Shown here piece after piece: positions 25,765 to 36,841 of a stretch of DNA of 64,000 bases (the stretch's first letter is position 1; the number at the start of each line of letters is the position of its first letter). Source of the stretch: Penelope pileata. Taxonomy: Eukaryota; Chordata; Aves; Galliformes; Cracidae. A program made the translations under genes and the position numbers. The stretch lies in assembly GCA_013396635.1 (NCBI GenBank), contig WBMW01003121.1, positions 62,001 to 126,000 on the forward strand, given 5' to 3'. Under the pieces are notes generated by a model. That model had not been told where the DNA came from. It did not search any database and was given only the letters and a program-made list of their open reading frames with translations.

Positions 25765-26025
25765 CTCCAGACTAAACAATCCCATTTCCATCAGCCATTC
25801 CTCATCATATTTGTGTTCCAGACCTTTCATCATCTTCATTGTTCTTCTTTGGGCACATTCCAGGGCCTTGGTGTCTTTTTTGTAGTGAAGATCCCAAAAC
25901 TGAACACAGTACTTGAGGTACAGCCTCACCAGTGCCAAGTACAGAGGTCCCTAGTCCTGATGTCTACACTGTTTCTGACACAGGCCAGGATGCCTTTGGC
26001 CTTCTTGGCCATCTGGGCATACAAT
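25765..26025 (-). mobile_element. CR1 LINE internal fragment
   Basis: Only an internal piece of CR1 ORF2's tail remains, on the minus strand: AQMAKKAKGILACVRNSVDI, then MALVRLYLKYCVQFWD, YKKDTKALECAQRRTMKMMK and a LFSLEK remnant, with a frameshift between the first two. Both the 3' UTR/octamer and the catalytic part are missing, so it is either a fragment of a larger element broken by deletion or an old insertion with degraded ends. Divergence is higher than in the copies at 21871 or 27424. Confidence 0.85.
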
Positions 26026-27423
26026 GTCATAAAATGTACCAAGCTTTGGTTCATAGGGATGAATGTAACATCTTCTGAAAAATTTCTAGGATCTGTTATC
26101 TTGTATCTAGAGGTACTTTTAAGCTGCATTTGTATAATTTTACCAAGCTTCTGACTGTAACTGGTCCAAAGTTTAATGTAATCACAGAGCTAAGACATCT
26201 TGTGTAGTTTGAAATAAAAACTATTTTTCTTATACATATGCACACTTTCAGGGTACTTTGTATTTCATTATTTATCCAAAGCCTAAAATTATGTTGGATG
26301 GCTTAATTAGTCAGATCACAAAAGTAATATAAACATTGTAAAGGACAGATTCTTGAAAGTATTTTAACATTTGGGATGGGGAAACAGAAATGAAACAGTT
26401 GTATTTTTGTAACATTAAAAATCAAAATCTTATGAACTATTTTTGTACTTAAAATAATAAGATCCTTGAAACTGATTTTTCAATAATTTACCACCAATAT
26501 TTCAACTGCCAAGTGATACTAATTACAGGCATTCAAGAGTATGTTATATGGAAAAGGGAAAAAAAAACAACACAACAACAACAACAACAACAAAAACAGA
26601 ATAATCATATTACTTTTTTTGGCAGTATATCAAACAAATAGATGCTGGAACATAAGTGTATTCTAGATGATAAACTGATACAAATACAGTGTTTTTCAAA
26701 TGGAAATGGACTGTGCATAAAAGACAGATCACACACTTTAGAAAATGCGTGATGATTTAAAGTTAGAAGTAGATTTATGTAAAAAGGCATGACTTCACTA
26801 TTATTAAATACAATCTATTGGCTGCCAAGAAATGTTACTTTTAATCCACATCTCCAGAACCTGTTGGGACAGTGTTTCACCTATGAAGTTTTCTTGTAAG
26901 TCTAGATGAATCTTAGTGCAACATAATGACTTTCTATAATTGCACACTGTTCCCTCTTCTCTCTTACCATCCCATGTCTGTACTCTATTTAGACGTTTCC
27001 TGAGTCTCCGTTTCTCAAGTCCTCTGTTAGCATCTGAGGCAGTGAGAAATATAGAATTATACACATTATATTCAGGGAGGTCAAAATGTTTGAGACAGAA
27101 CAAACCCAACACACCTCTCTCTTGAGGTCCTGAAGATTTGATACACAGGATGTGGCAAGTTGCAAGCAATGACAGTACTGTATGACATGACTAAATCACT
27201 ATAGCAAAAATGGCAAGAGAGAACAGAGTGAAAAAGAAAAAAGATCCTTGGGTTAAAGATGATGTATTTGGGGGTGTTTAAAAATAGGAATTTTGTTTTT
27301 CATAGCTTTCAAATGTGATTGGTGATTTAGTAACTTGAAGATAAATTGAAAGAGAGTAAGCAATATAGAAGTAATGGCAATTTTAGAACAACCACAAAGA
27401 AACTGAATTTTTTGTACGCTATT
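26026..27423. other. Unique AT-rich DNA
   Basis: No gene is recognised. The 121-codon minus frame at 26804-27169 has no domain that I recognise. Confidence 0.55.
26567..26596 (+). repeat. (CAA)n microsatellite
   Basis: Nearly perfect CAA trinucleotides over about 30 bases, preceded by an A run. Confidence 0.85.
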
Positions 27424-28213
27424 ACAGAATCACAGAGTCACAGAATTGTAGGGGTTGGAAGGGACCTCGAGAGATCATCGAGTCCAACTCCCCTGCCAGA
27501 GCAGGTTCCCTACTGCAGGTTGCACAGGTAGGCGTCCAGGCGGGTCTTGAATATCTCCAGGGAAGGAGACTCCACAACCTCCCTGGGCAGCCTGTTCCAG
27601 TGCTCCATCACCCGCACTGTGAAGAAGTTCTTCCACATGTTGGTGCGGAACTTCCTGTGCTCCAGCTTAAGGCCGTTGCCCCTTGTCCTGTCCCCACTGA
27701 CCACTGAAAAGAGGTTCCCCACCTCCATTAGCCTCCCGCAACGAAGATATTTATAAACATGGATCAGGTCCCCTCTCAGCCTTCTTTTCTCCAGGCTGAA
27801 CAGACCCAGATTACTGAGCCTCTCCTNTGGCAGCACAGTCTTCTGGCGTGTCAGCCACTCCCCCCAGCTTCGTGTCATCAGCAAACTTGCTGAGGGTGGT
27901 CACTATCCCCTCATCAAGGTCGTTGATGAAGATATTGAACAAGACCGGACCCAGCACTGACCCCTGGGGAACACCGCTAGTTACAGGCCTCCAGCTGGAC
28001 TCTGTGCCACTGATCACTACCCTCTGAGCTCGGCCAGTCAGCCAGTTCTCAACCCACCTCACAGTCCACTCATCTATCCCGCATTTTCTCATCTTTGCTA
28101 TCAAGATGTCATGGGAGACAGTGTCAAAAGCCTTGCTGAAATCAAGGTAGATGACATCCACTGCTCTCTCCTCATCTACGCAGCCAGTGATGTTATCATA
28201 GAAGGCTACCAGG
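27424..28213 (-). mobile_element. Young CR1 LINE with intact RT core motifs, broken at an N
   Basis: A minus-strand CR1 whose upstream half (27830-28213) encodes the heart of the reverse transcriptase: YLDFSKAFDTVSH (motif A with catalytic Asp), SGVPQGSVLGPVLFNIFIND (motif B), and KFADDTKLGG (motif C, both catalytic Asp present), all in one open frame from 28161. The downstream half (27424-27826) encodes LFSLEKRRLRGDLIHVYKYL, TVRVMEHWNRLPREVVESPS and the 3' UTR to the octamer end. A single N at 27827 joins them, but about 140 residues that lie between these segments in other CR1 copies are absent, so an assembly collapse or a real deletion sits there. The 5' truncation falls just before the sequence for VAFYDNITG. 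Among the CR1 copies here it is one of the least diverged. Confidence 0.95.
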
Positions 28214-29442
28214 TATTATATCTATTCATTAATAAATGTTGGAAATACACCAGGTGAAACAAATTCAAAAAATATTAATACATTATGTTCAATATGGAGG
28301 GAATATAGATGATTTTTGAGCCATTAGCATCTATACTGTAGATATTTAAAGAACATGCCAATACAAATTGCTTTAAATTTGATTAAATAAGTGAACAAAG
28401 GATATATGCAATGTGATACATAATTGAAACGTATGTGTTGTATAAGTGAGAGAGGTTCAAACACAGTATGAGGGAAAGTTTTGCAATGCCTGAAGTAGGA
28501 AGAAGCACCATTAATGGTGAATCTTCTGCCAGGAACAGAAAGCATAAGATCCATCAAGGATCTGTCTCTGCCTTCTTTCCACTTCTGCTTTCACATAGGT
28601 GTTATGTTTCACCCTGAGCAATTTGAATTGCAGTTGCCTCCTAGTAAATATGTAGAACATAAAGAACTTCCATCTTTTCTTTGTCATCAACACATTCATT
28701 AGATTCAGTGTTATTGTAATGTTTAAATATATTATTAGAAACCAGAACTTACTGCTTAGTGAGTGAACCATCACATAGTAACTGGATAATATGCTTAATT
28801 TAATGACATGAGATTCCTGTAATAACTTTGAAATAACAACCCAAGGTGCTCTGGTGACTTCTTGCAATTTTCCTACAGTGAATGTCAAGATTTAGACAAC
28901 AGTCTTAACTGAATCTTTCTGACTAACTGCTGTTTGGCATATACTTAGTACCACTTAGGTGACTGTTTAGATGATGTTAGCACACTTATGAATCAATGGA
29001 GATTTCAAGTGGTGGTGACTGATTTTAAGTACCGTAATTTAGATTTTAATAATATTAGCTGTAGAATAAGTAGGGCAATTTGTGTATTAAACAATTATTC
29101 CTCAGAACCTATTACTCCGTGATAGCATAAAAATATTACTATGAATATACAGCTCTAAATCTTATAAAAACTATTCTGTTTACAGTATGTGAAGACCTGT
29201 TTCTTGCAAAAAGATAAAATTATTCTGCACAGATGGGAATTAGGCAAACAAGCAGTAGTAAATTCTGAAAGTCTGTTTTAGAAAGCACAACTTTCTTAAC
29301 ATCTGGTGTTAAGCCCTATAATTCAGGTACAAATGTCCTTACAAAATAAATGACAGACCAGTCCAGTGAATTCAGGTTTGAATTTTCTTCCTTAGTTAAC
29401 CCAAACTTAGGTAACTTGACCTCCAGACATTCTGTGTGAACG

Positions 29443-29443
29443 T

Positions 29444-29474
<31 letters not shown>
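29443..29474. repeat. (TA)n dinucleotide repeat
   Basis: Sixteen TA-type units with one AA interruption. Likely length-variable. Confidence 0.9.
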
Positions 29475-30748
29475 ACAGCTTTTAAAATGGGCCAAAAATG
29501 AAGACATTTATTTTAAGCCAAGGATGTTTTATCATACATACATACATTATTGAAAACACTTTTCAGACAATTAATTGTTCCATTCAATAACACATTTTCA
29601 TTCTATCATGTTACTTCTTTGTGTTCTCTCCATGTTGTTATATTGTGAGATGTCCCATTAAGTTCCAGAATCCTATACCACAGTATATTATTAATATAAG
29701 TAGCAATAAACATTTCAAATATGAGAACAGACTGATCTCATTTAGGATACAGTACAGGTCAGAATGGGAGTTTTTTTCAAAGATCCTAAATATAAGTACG
29801 GGGTACTTAATCTCAGTTGATAAGATTTTTATAATATTATCTATTCTATTTTAGACATAAATATGTCCAAAGCTTAAGCACTAGATTTAAAAGCCAAAAG
29901 TACATCTGAAGTTAATATATGTAGAAAATGGGAAGAGGAATAACATTATTGGAGATGTCTGTTTATCTCAACTGCGAGATTTTCCAGCTAGTTTCAGATC
30001 ACACTCTTTCACTTATGTACGAAGACACTGCCAGGTTTTTCAGGTGTTCAAGAAACTAGTAACTGACTTGTTTTTTCCTGAAATTCTTGTGTTCAACTAA
30101 ATATAGCCCTCAAAAATTCTACATCAAGTGTCAAAATATATCAAAACATGCAGATTGTATTGACAGATCAACAGTATTTTTTGGAACTGCAAATACATTA
30201 AAGTGTTTTTTAATACAGATAAATAGAGGATAAATAATTTTATGGATTCAAAAAATTCACGAAATTTTAATTAGTGTGAATGAATTTCGTTATCTGAGCT
30301 ACTCTGCCTGTGATCTGTGTTCTGAGTCGTTGGTTGTGATCATGCTGCCAAAATATCTTTTTATCTGCTTTTCTCCTTGAAAAGGAAATTTGTTAAATAT
30401 ATGAATATATGAAATTATATCTGTAAGTATGTTGCATATAGGTATTTCCAATTATTGTCTTTCTTTCACTGTAACAGCACACTGAAAGGTAACCAGCTGT
30501 GAGGCATCAGCGGGGAGGAAATCAATGATTTGCAGCACAGCAGTTCCCTACCAATTGTTGAACTACCAACTGACTGCTAATCAATTGCTACACTGCTCTT
30601 ACTGAGTCAAATAATGCAGACAAAGCATAAGACTGAGGGGAAAATGCAGCAGGATTCATAAAACAGAATGGGACCTCAAATCATGTAAAGAAAGGGGATG
30701 ATAGATGGTAATGAAAGAAAAGAACAAAGTGGGTAGAGTGAAAAATGA

Positions 30749-30807
30749 AGAGTAGTTTTATTTAAATATGTTTATTATCTAAAAGAGAGTAGTTTTATTT
30801 AAATATG
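30749..30807 (+). repeat. 22-bp direct repeat pair
   Basis: A 22-base segment beginning AGAGTAGTTTTATTT occurs at 30749-30770 and again identically at 30786-30807. A 15-base spacer separates them. It is probably a local slippage duplication. Confidence 0.85.
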
Positions 30808-32049
30808 CAGATGTATTTATACAAAAGCCAAACTGGTGCTTCAAGATGGGGAACTGAAAATAAGGTAGAAAGATATCTAACTAAGTTTAGTTAGGAAACT
30901 TTAGTGTAACCTTTTAAACTCTATTTCCCATCACAGACACTAACAGAGATGAAATAAGAAAGTATGGAAAACAAATCCAAATTAGTAATAATGATTTACC
31001 ACATTTGCTATACGATATAAGCACAATGCAGCAAAAAAGACACAACACGTGGAAAGTGTGGGTAGTTTTCATTGACTTCAAACAGCTGCTGAAGATCTAT
31101 ACCTCTAAAAATCAAGCTGTTCCTGTTAACTTCTGCCTATCTGATAGATGTGGGTTGTAATGCAGGCCTCTACCAAGATCTTACTTAATTTTTCCAAGCT
31201 TTCAAATACTGCCTGCATTATTTACTTTAATTGTTTAAATGTCAGCAGTATGTGATAAATAAAAGCAGCCCTTCCATGTTAATCACCATCATTTTTCTTA
31301 TAAATATGTTAATTTTCAGATTCGTAATCTCACCAATAACCTTCTATTGACAATTTGGCAAATTGGAATTAAATAGGCTTAACGTACTTCTAAAATCAGT
31401 AAAATAGGCAGATGGGATACATCATTAAAATTTGCTATTTCTTGGTGCTTTCTTTAAAGATAAGAATTGTACTGTTAGTACAGGGTGTGTGAGATAAAGC
31501 CCTTCACCTTATTCGTAGTTGTTGCCAACAATTTTCTGTTATCTAATGACTAAGCACAACAAGTGTGATTTTTGACTGTTTCATCTGTGTCTAAATTCAC
31601 AAGTGCATAAGCTTGTCACAAAAGTTCCTTACAGAGGAACAGCCATGGCTGTGTAACCCCTCACCTGGAAATACTGGGACATTTGCATGTGAGGATCAAA
31701 CCAGTGATAAAGGCTCTTTCTGCTTCAGTAATGAAACTAATGGAATGGGAAAAAAAAGTCAGAACTAAATTGGAAAGCTAAAAAGTAAGGGAGAACCCAC
31801 ACGGGAATTGAAGAAAATCTTGACACTGATATCAGCGCTAATCCTTTTTGACAGACATTTAAAATGACAGACAGTCAGAGTCCTATGTATTACTTAGAAG
31901 CATGAATATTTACTACTGGGAGAAATATCAGAGTCCAGTTTCCACTCATATTGTGAGTGAAAATGGTGGTCTTTTTCCAGTTCATTGAGCAGCTTAGATA
32001 GCTCTTCATGAAGGAAAGATTTTGAGAGTTTTCTTCCTATAAAAAGAGA

Positions 32050-32640
32050 AATCATAGGATCACTGGATTATCGAGGGTTGGAGGGACCCAGGTGATCCTA
32101 AGTTCAACTTCCTGCTCAAAGACCCTTCAGTGTGAAGGTCAGATCAGGTTGCTCAGGATTTTATTCAGTAAGTTTTGAAAATCTCCAAGGATGGAACCTA
32201 CATAACTTCTCTGGTCAACGTGTACCACTGCTTGCCTGTCCTCGTAAGGAAAAAGTTTCTCTTACATTCAGTCTGAGCTCCTGCCAGGATGCGCTGCTGG
32301 TTCATTCTGCTTGCTGCCCAAAAAGACCCCCAAGGAAACTGCAGAGATTATTCCCTAGCCTGTGCTATTTCAAAGTAGTTCTTCTTTCCCAGGTGCAGGA
32401 ATTCATGTTCACCCTTCTTGAATTTCTTTAAGTTTCTGTCGGCTTATTTCTCCAGCCTGTCTAGACTGAATGGTAGCACATCATTCACTGTTCTTCATTT
32501 GTTGCATGCAGACTGTTCATCTCGATTTGATGTCATCTGTAAACTTCAGCTGCACCCCATACCCTTGCTGGTAATTCTTCTCCCCTTGAATCCTGCCACC
32601 AGGCACAAAAGCCTGGAAGGTCTTGTTGGTAAAACAGAAT
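32050..32640 (-). mobile_element. Old diverged CR1 LINE
   Basis: Collinear with CR1 on the minus strand but heavily substituted. From the 3' end: ATCATAGGATCACTGG (octamer remnant), GGGTTGGAGGGACC, a GAAAATCTCCAAGGATGGA block, CTTCTCTGGTCAACGTGTACC, then the segment corresponding to the DKLNMSQQ region, AGGTGCAGGAATTCATGTTC (CR1: AGGTGCAGGACCTTGCACTT), TTTCTCCAGCCTGTCTAGAC (the LDRLERWA segment) and GATGTCATCTGTAAACTTC, which corresponds to the FADD region. The part between the HWNRLP-like and MSQQ-like blocks is missing, as in an internally deleted copy. Boundaries are approximate. Confidence 0.8.
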
Positions 32641-32715
32641 AAAAAAAGGCATTGTCTGTGCCTGTCTTCACTGTATCACCAGCTACATTCAGCAACAGGG
32701 TCACATTTGGCTACT

Positions 32716-33132
32716 AATCATAGCATCATAGAATGGTTCAGGTTGGAAGGGACCTTAGAGATCATCTTGTTCCAACCCCCCTGCCATGGGCAAGGACACT
32801 GCTCACTAGACCTGGTTGCCCAAAGCCCTATCCAGCCTGGCTTTGAATCCTTCCAGGGAGGGGGCATCCACAACTTCTCTGGGCAACCTGTTCCAGTGTC
32901 TCANGCCGGCTTGTGTTGAGTTTCTCATCAAGAGACACCCCCAAGTCCCTCTCCTCAGGGCTACTCTCAAGACATTTTCTGCCCAGCCTGTATGTGTACT
33001 TGGGAATGCCTCTACTCAGGTGCAGGACCTTGCACTTGGCTTTGCTGAACTTCATGTGGTTGGCATGGGCCCACCTCTCAAGCCTGTCCAGGTCTCTCTG
33101 AATAGCATCCCTTCCCTCTGGCATGTCGACAC
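32716..33132 (-). mobile_element. CR1 LINE, broken at an N
   Basis: The left part (32716-32903) is a clear CR1 3' end: ATCATAGAATGGTTCAGG, TTGGAAGGGACC, CCAACCCCCCTGCCATGGGC and GGGCAACCTGTTCCAGTGTC. The right part (32905-33132) encodes an upstream segment of ORF2 on the minus strand: GRDAIQRDLDRLERWAHANH, MKFSKAKCKVLHLSR and SSPEERDLGVSLDEKLN. They are fused across an N at 32904. Roughly 130 intervening residues of the usual CR1 (the QCALVAKKAN to LEKRRL segments) are absent. The subfamily differs from the copies at 21871 and 27424 in its 3' UTR. Confidence 0.92.
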
Positions 33133-35024
33133 AGTAGTAATGTAGTAATAGAATATCTTGTTGTCATTGGTGTCCCCTGAAAATGCCAATTTTACGTGAG
33201 ATTTGGCTTTCCTAACATGCCCAGTCAGCGTTTGTAAATTTCATTTTGGTAGCCTATTCCTATTGCTTTTTATTTGTATTGGAACTCCATGATGAGCCCG
33301 TTATGTAGCAAATCAATCTGTTGTTGTGTCTACTTCTTTGTCTAAGTATCAGGTATCAGAATGGAACATAAATATGCTGTTTGCGTCTAACATCTGATCA
33401 ATTCCAGAAGTATGCTTTTTGACTGCAGTATTTCCACTTAACTTTCAGTGTTAAGAATATAGTCCTCATTCCCTCTTTAGCCAATTGAAAGAGAGAAGGT
33501 TATTCAAATGAAGGCTTATCCCTTTTTTAAACAACTGTCTAAGATGAAAATATCCATGGGTAGAACTTAAGTAAGAAACTTAGAACAGATTCATTACTTT
33601 CAGATATCTAGTTATTAAACTGAATCAAATAAATCATCTTTATCAGAATACATTGAACTGTTTCTTTTTCTCTGATAACTCAGCTGAATGACTAGTGAAT
33701 TTGAGAGAAGTAGATGAGATACTCTTTCTTCGCCCATTTAGAGCAACGTAGTGCAGGAGAAGCTGACAATGACCAGCTTCCTCTAAGGTCTAGTGCTTCT
33801 GTAAGTAGCAGTTAATATCTGTGACAAAGCCAATAGGGCAATGACACAGAACACTGCAAACAGACTGTATTTTTTGAAGTGTCCAAGTTGTTTTAGAACA
33901 AATATCCTTTCTCTCTCTTACTGAGTGACATGAATAGTTTCTCTGATATTTGTCCATTGGTCTTTCAGGATTTGTAGGCTACATACAATTCTCTAAAAAG
34001 AACATTTGTGGAACCCTTCCTTAATCTCAGGAGTTCTTTTAGAAAAGAAACATCTCCCCGAGCAAGATAGACAGTCACAAAGTACCTCACTTCTTTGGTG
34101 GGATTCCTGTGATCAAATGCCTATATTCACAAAGCAGATCATTACATCTGAATTAGTCCTCAGTGTGCTCTGTTTGCACAGAATCTCTAGTAAATATTGA
34201 CAGTGGAAACATGAATTGAATTACATCTTCCCAAACGTTGAAAACAGGCCACATGCACCATTCCATAAAAGTGTTTGACTCTCTCCACTAATTCAAAAAG
34301 GAACAAATAATGACCAGGTGAGACTGCAGATACACATATCAGAAATTTCATGCTAGATGAGATGAATCTGATCCCTGTTGATGGTTATTCACTTTCAAAA
34401 CACCAACAGAAATTATTAATCACAATCTTTTGTGCAAAAGAAGCATTTATATATTCACTACAAGATGAATAAAGAAAATTGTTAGTAAACTGAATGACTA
34501 CTACAAATGTCTTCATGATTAGCTTATTCAAACATTTTCTCACTAAAACGTAAGAATGAGATAACATGATTCTTATCAAATTCAAATTAAATTTTCTTTA
34601 TTGACCTCCACAGATATATTCATGATACACCATGTTACAACAAAAGAAAAACTTCAGAGACATAATGCAATATTAGAAAATATAGCGAAATGTGCTGATG
34701 TTCAGACTGAATAACAGATATGAGCATTGGATGAATATTCTGAAGAATTAATACTTATTTGCCACATGAAAAGCTGTTAATCTGAAAAATTTATTTCATC
34801 TTCAAACACATTCCTATAATCTCCTCATTTATTTTTAAAAACTCTTATTATCCCTTTGAGACTAATTGATTTATTAATAAATGATCTGATTATCAACAAT
34901 TACCTTCTCTACAATTTTTTTTCTCACTTTGATGTTGCCCACACTATATTTGGTTCAGTCCCACTGTATTGGTAAAAGCAAGAGAAAAATTAAAACATTA
35001 GATCTGAAATATCTTCAGTTATTT
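33133..35024. other. Unique AT-rich DNA
   Basis: No gene is recognised. A mixed-composition segment at 33160-33290 next to the CR1 might be an unrecognised repeat. Confidence 0.5.
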
Positions 35025-36018
35025 CAGTTATTTCCCCCAGGGTTCTGTTTTGGGACTCATGCTCTTAACGTCTTTCTCAATGACGTTGATGATGGGATCA
35101 AGTGCACCCTCAGCAAGTTTGCTGATGACACAAAGCTGAGTGGTGCAACTGATACAGAAGAAGGAAGGGATGCCATCCAGAGGGACCTCAACAAACTCAA
35201 AAGGTGGGCCCATGTGAACCTAATGAAGTTCAACACAGCAAAGTACAAAGCCTTGCACTTGGGTTGGAGTAATCCCAGATATGCACACGTGCTGGGAAAA
35301 GAACTTGAGAGCAACTCTGTTGAGAAAGACTTAGAGGTCCTGGTAGATGAAAAACTTAACATGAGCCAGTAGTGTTCTCTTGCAGCCTGGAAGGCCAATA
35401 GTATCCTGGGCTGCATCAGAAGAGGGGTGGCCAGACAAGAGAGGGAGGTGATTGTCCCCCTCTACTCTGACCTCACGAGGCCCCATCTGGAGTACTGTGT
35501 CCAGGCCTGGGGCCCCCAGTACAGGAAAGACATGGAACTGTTCGAAAGGGTCCAGAGGAGGGTCACAAAGATAATCAGAGGGCTGGAGCACCTCCCCTAC
35601 GAAGACAGGCTGAGGGAGCTGAGCTCATTCAGCCTGGAGAAGAGAAAGCTGCAGGGAGACCTAATTGCAGCCTTGAGTATTTAAAGAGAGATTAAAAACA
35701 GAAAAGAAATCAACTTTCTACAAGGGTGGACAGTTATAGGTCAAGGGGAGATAGTTTTAAGCTAAAGGAGGGAAGATTTAGATTAGATGTTGGGAGAAGT
35801 TCTTTGCCGAGAGAGTGGTCAAGAGCTGGCACAGGCTGCCCAGAGAGGTTGTGGATGCCCCGTCCCTGGAGATGTTCAAGGCCAGGTTGGATGGGGCCCT
35901 CAGCAACCTAATCTAGTAGCAGATCTGGAGGTTGGCAACCCTGTCTGTGGCAGGGGTGTTGCAACTTGATGATCCTTGCGGTCCCTTCTAACCCACATCA
36001 TGCTATGATTCTATGATT
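35025..36018 (+). mobile_element. CR1 LINE, about 1 kb, with RT motif C
   Basis: The longest uninterrupted CR1 homology on the plus strand. The frame ending at 35372 encodes FLNDVDDGIKCTLSKFADD (motif C with both Asp), then GRDAIQRDLNKLKRWAHVN, MKFNTAKYKALHLG and VDEKLNMSQ, stopped by TAG where Gln normally follows. The frame continues at 35427-35684 with EVIVPLYSDLTRPHLEYC, RKDMELFERVQRRVTKIIRG and FSLEKRKLQGDL. The 3' UTR ends in CTATGATTCTATGATT at about 36018. Motifs A and B are lost by 5' truncation. Its 3' region, with a TTTTAAGCTAAAGGAGGG block, matches the copy at 49229, so the two belong to one subfamily distinct from the 27424 type. Confidence 0.95.
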
Positions 36019-36719
36019 TGAAAAACTTGCTGTCATCTGATTCAAAAATCTGTAGCATATATCTGTAGCATACAGATTGCATTGGTGCAATTGTACTTTT
36101 TATTCAGTGGGAAACAAACAGAATACATAACATAGAAACTTTACTTCAGAATGAACTGGAAACTATGATATAAGACACTTCACTTTTGAATAAACAGTAA
36201 ATATTTGAACAGGTAAATGAAACAACAAGAAAGTCAAGTACAAGTTGAACCTGGAACTACTTTGATGTAGAACATAATATATATATGTATATATTTCAAA
36301 ATTTTTTCTGCCAAATCAAAACCACATAAGCCTAGAATGCAGAGACAGCTGAAAGTTAATAGAAATTCTTTGCTTTTGGATTCTTCTTCATATAAAATCA
36401 ATGCAGTCGAGCAATGAAAGGCTGTCTGCTGTAAGCAGACATTCAATTTGCACTAATTTGTGAGTCCATTTAAGCTGAAAAGGACTGTCATTTAGTTAGC
36501 TCTCCTGCTGAATGCTCCAACATATAGAGATGGAATTGAGCAGACATCATTTTCTCCAATGCAGAAGTTTTGCAGTCTCACAGCTTTCAACTGGCAAACT
36601 GGCACTGATCAATTTGGTACCAAATACAAGCAGTTCAAAATGAGACAAAGATAAGTTATGGCAGGAGACACTCATTAACAAAATTATATGAGAATATTTT
36701 TCAGAGCTGTGCTACATTC
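36019..36719. other. Unique non-coding DNA
   Basis: A short duplication, ATCTGTAGCATA, lies near 36050-36075. Nothing else is recognised before the rRNA fragment. Confidence 0.55.
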
Positions 36720-36841
36720 TTAACCAGACAAATCGCTCCACCAACTAAGAACGGCCATGCACCACCACCCACGGAATCGAGAAAGAGCTGTCAATCTGTC
36801 AATCCTGTCCGTGTCTGGGCCGGGTGAGCTTTCTCGTGTTG
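36720..36841 (-). pseudogene. 18S ribosomal RNA fragment, antisense, fused to a CR1
   Basis: Read on the minus strand, these 122 bases are part of nuclear 18S rRNA. They contain GTGGTGGTGCATGGCCGTTC, CTTAGTTGGTGGAGCGATTT and GTCTGGTTAA, one of the most conserved blocks of eukaryotic small-subunit rRNA (3' half of the molecule, roughly nucleotides 1250-1380 of about 1870). The first 68 bases on the plus strand appear identical to the universal vertebrate sequence. The CR1-proximal part shows about four differences from the sequence as I remember it, so this is a retro-copy and not a functional rRNA gene. It ends exactly where CR1 begins, with a shared G at 36841. The surrounding DNA has no other rDNA, ITS or 28S sequence. 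The orientation is opposite to that of the CR1. Confidence 0.93.

Larger units (their letters stand above)
28214..32049. other. Unique AT-rich non-coding DNA
   Basis: No gene or transposon is recognised. A (TA)n repeat and a 22-bp local duplication are listed separately. Confidence 0.6.

Noticed and set aside
26804..27169. 121-codon minus-strand frame
   Set aside because: No domain recognised, no splice or promoter context.
28511..28888. 125-codon minus-strand frame
   Set aside because: No domain; lies in unique AT-rich DNA; no support for coding.
33160..33290. Continuation of the CR1 or an additional repeat
   Set aside because: Some resemblance to repeat-like sequence, but no block could be matched with confidence.
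36720..36841. Functional rRNA gene
   Set aside because: Only about 122 bases, no flanking rDNA, differences from the conserved sequence, fused to a LINE.
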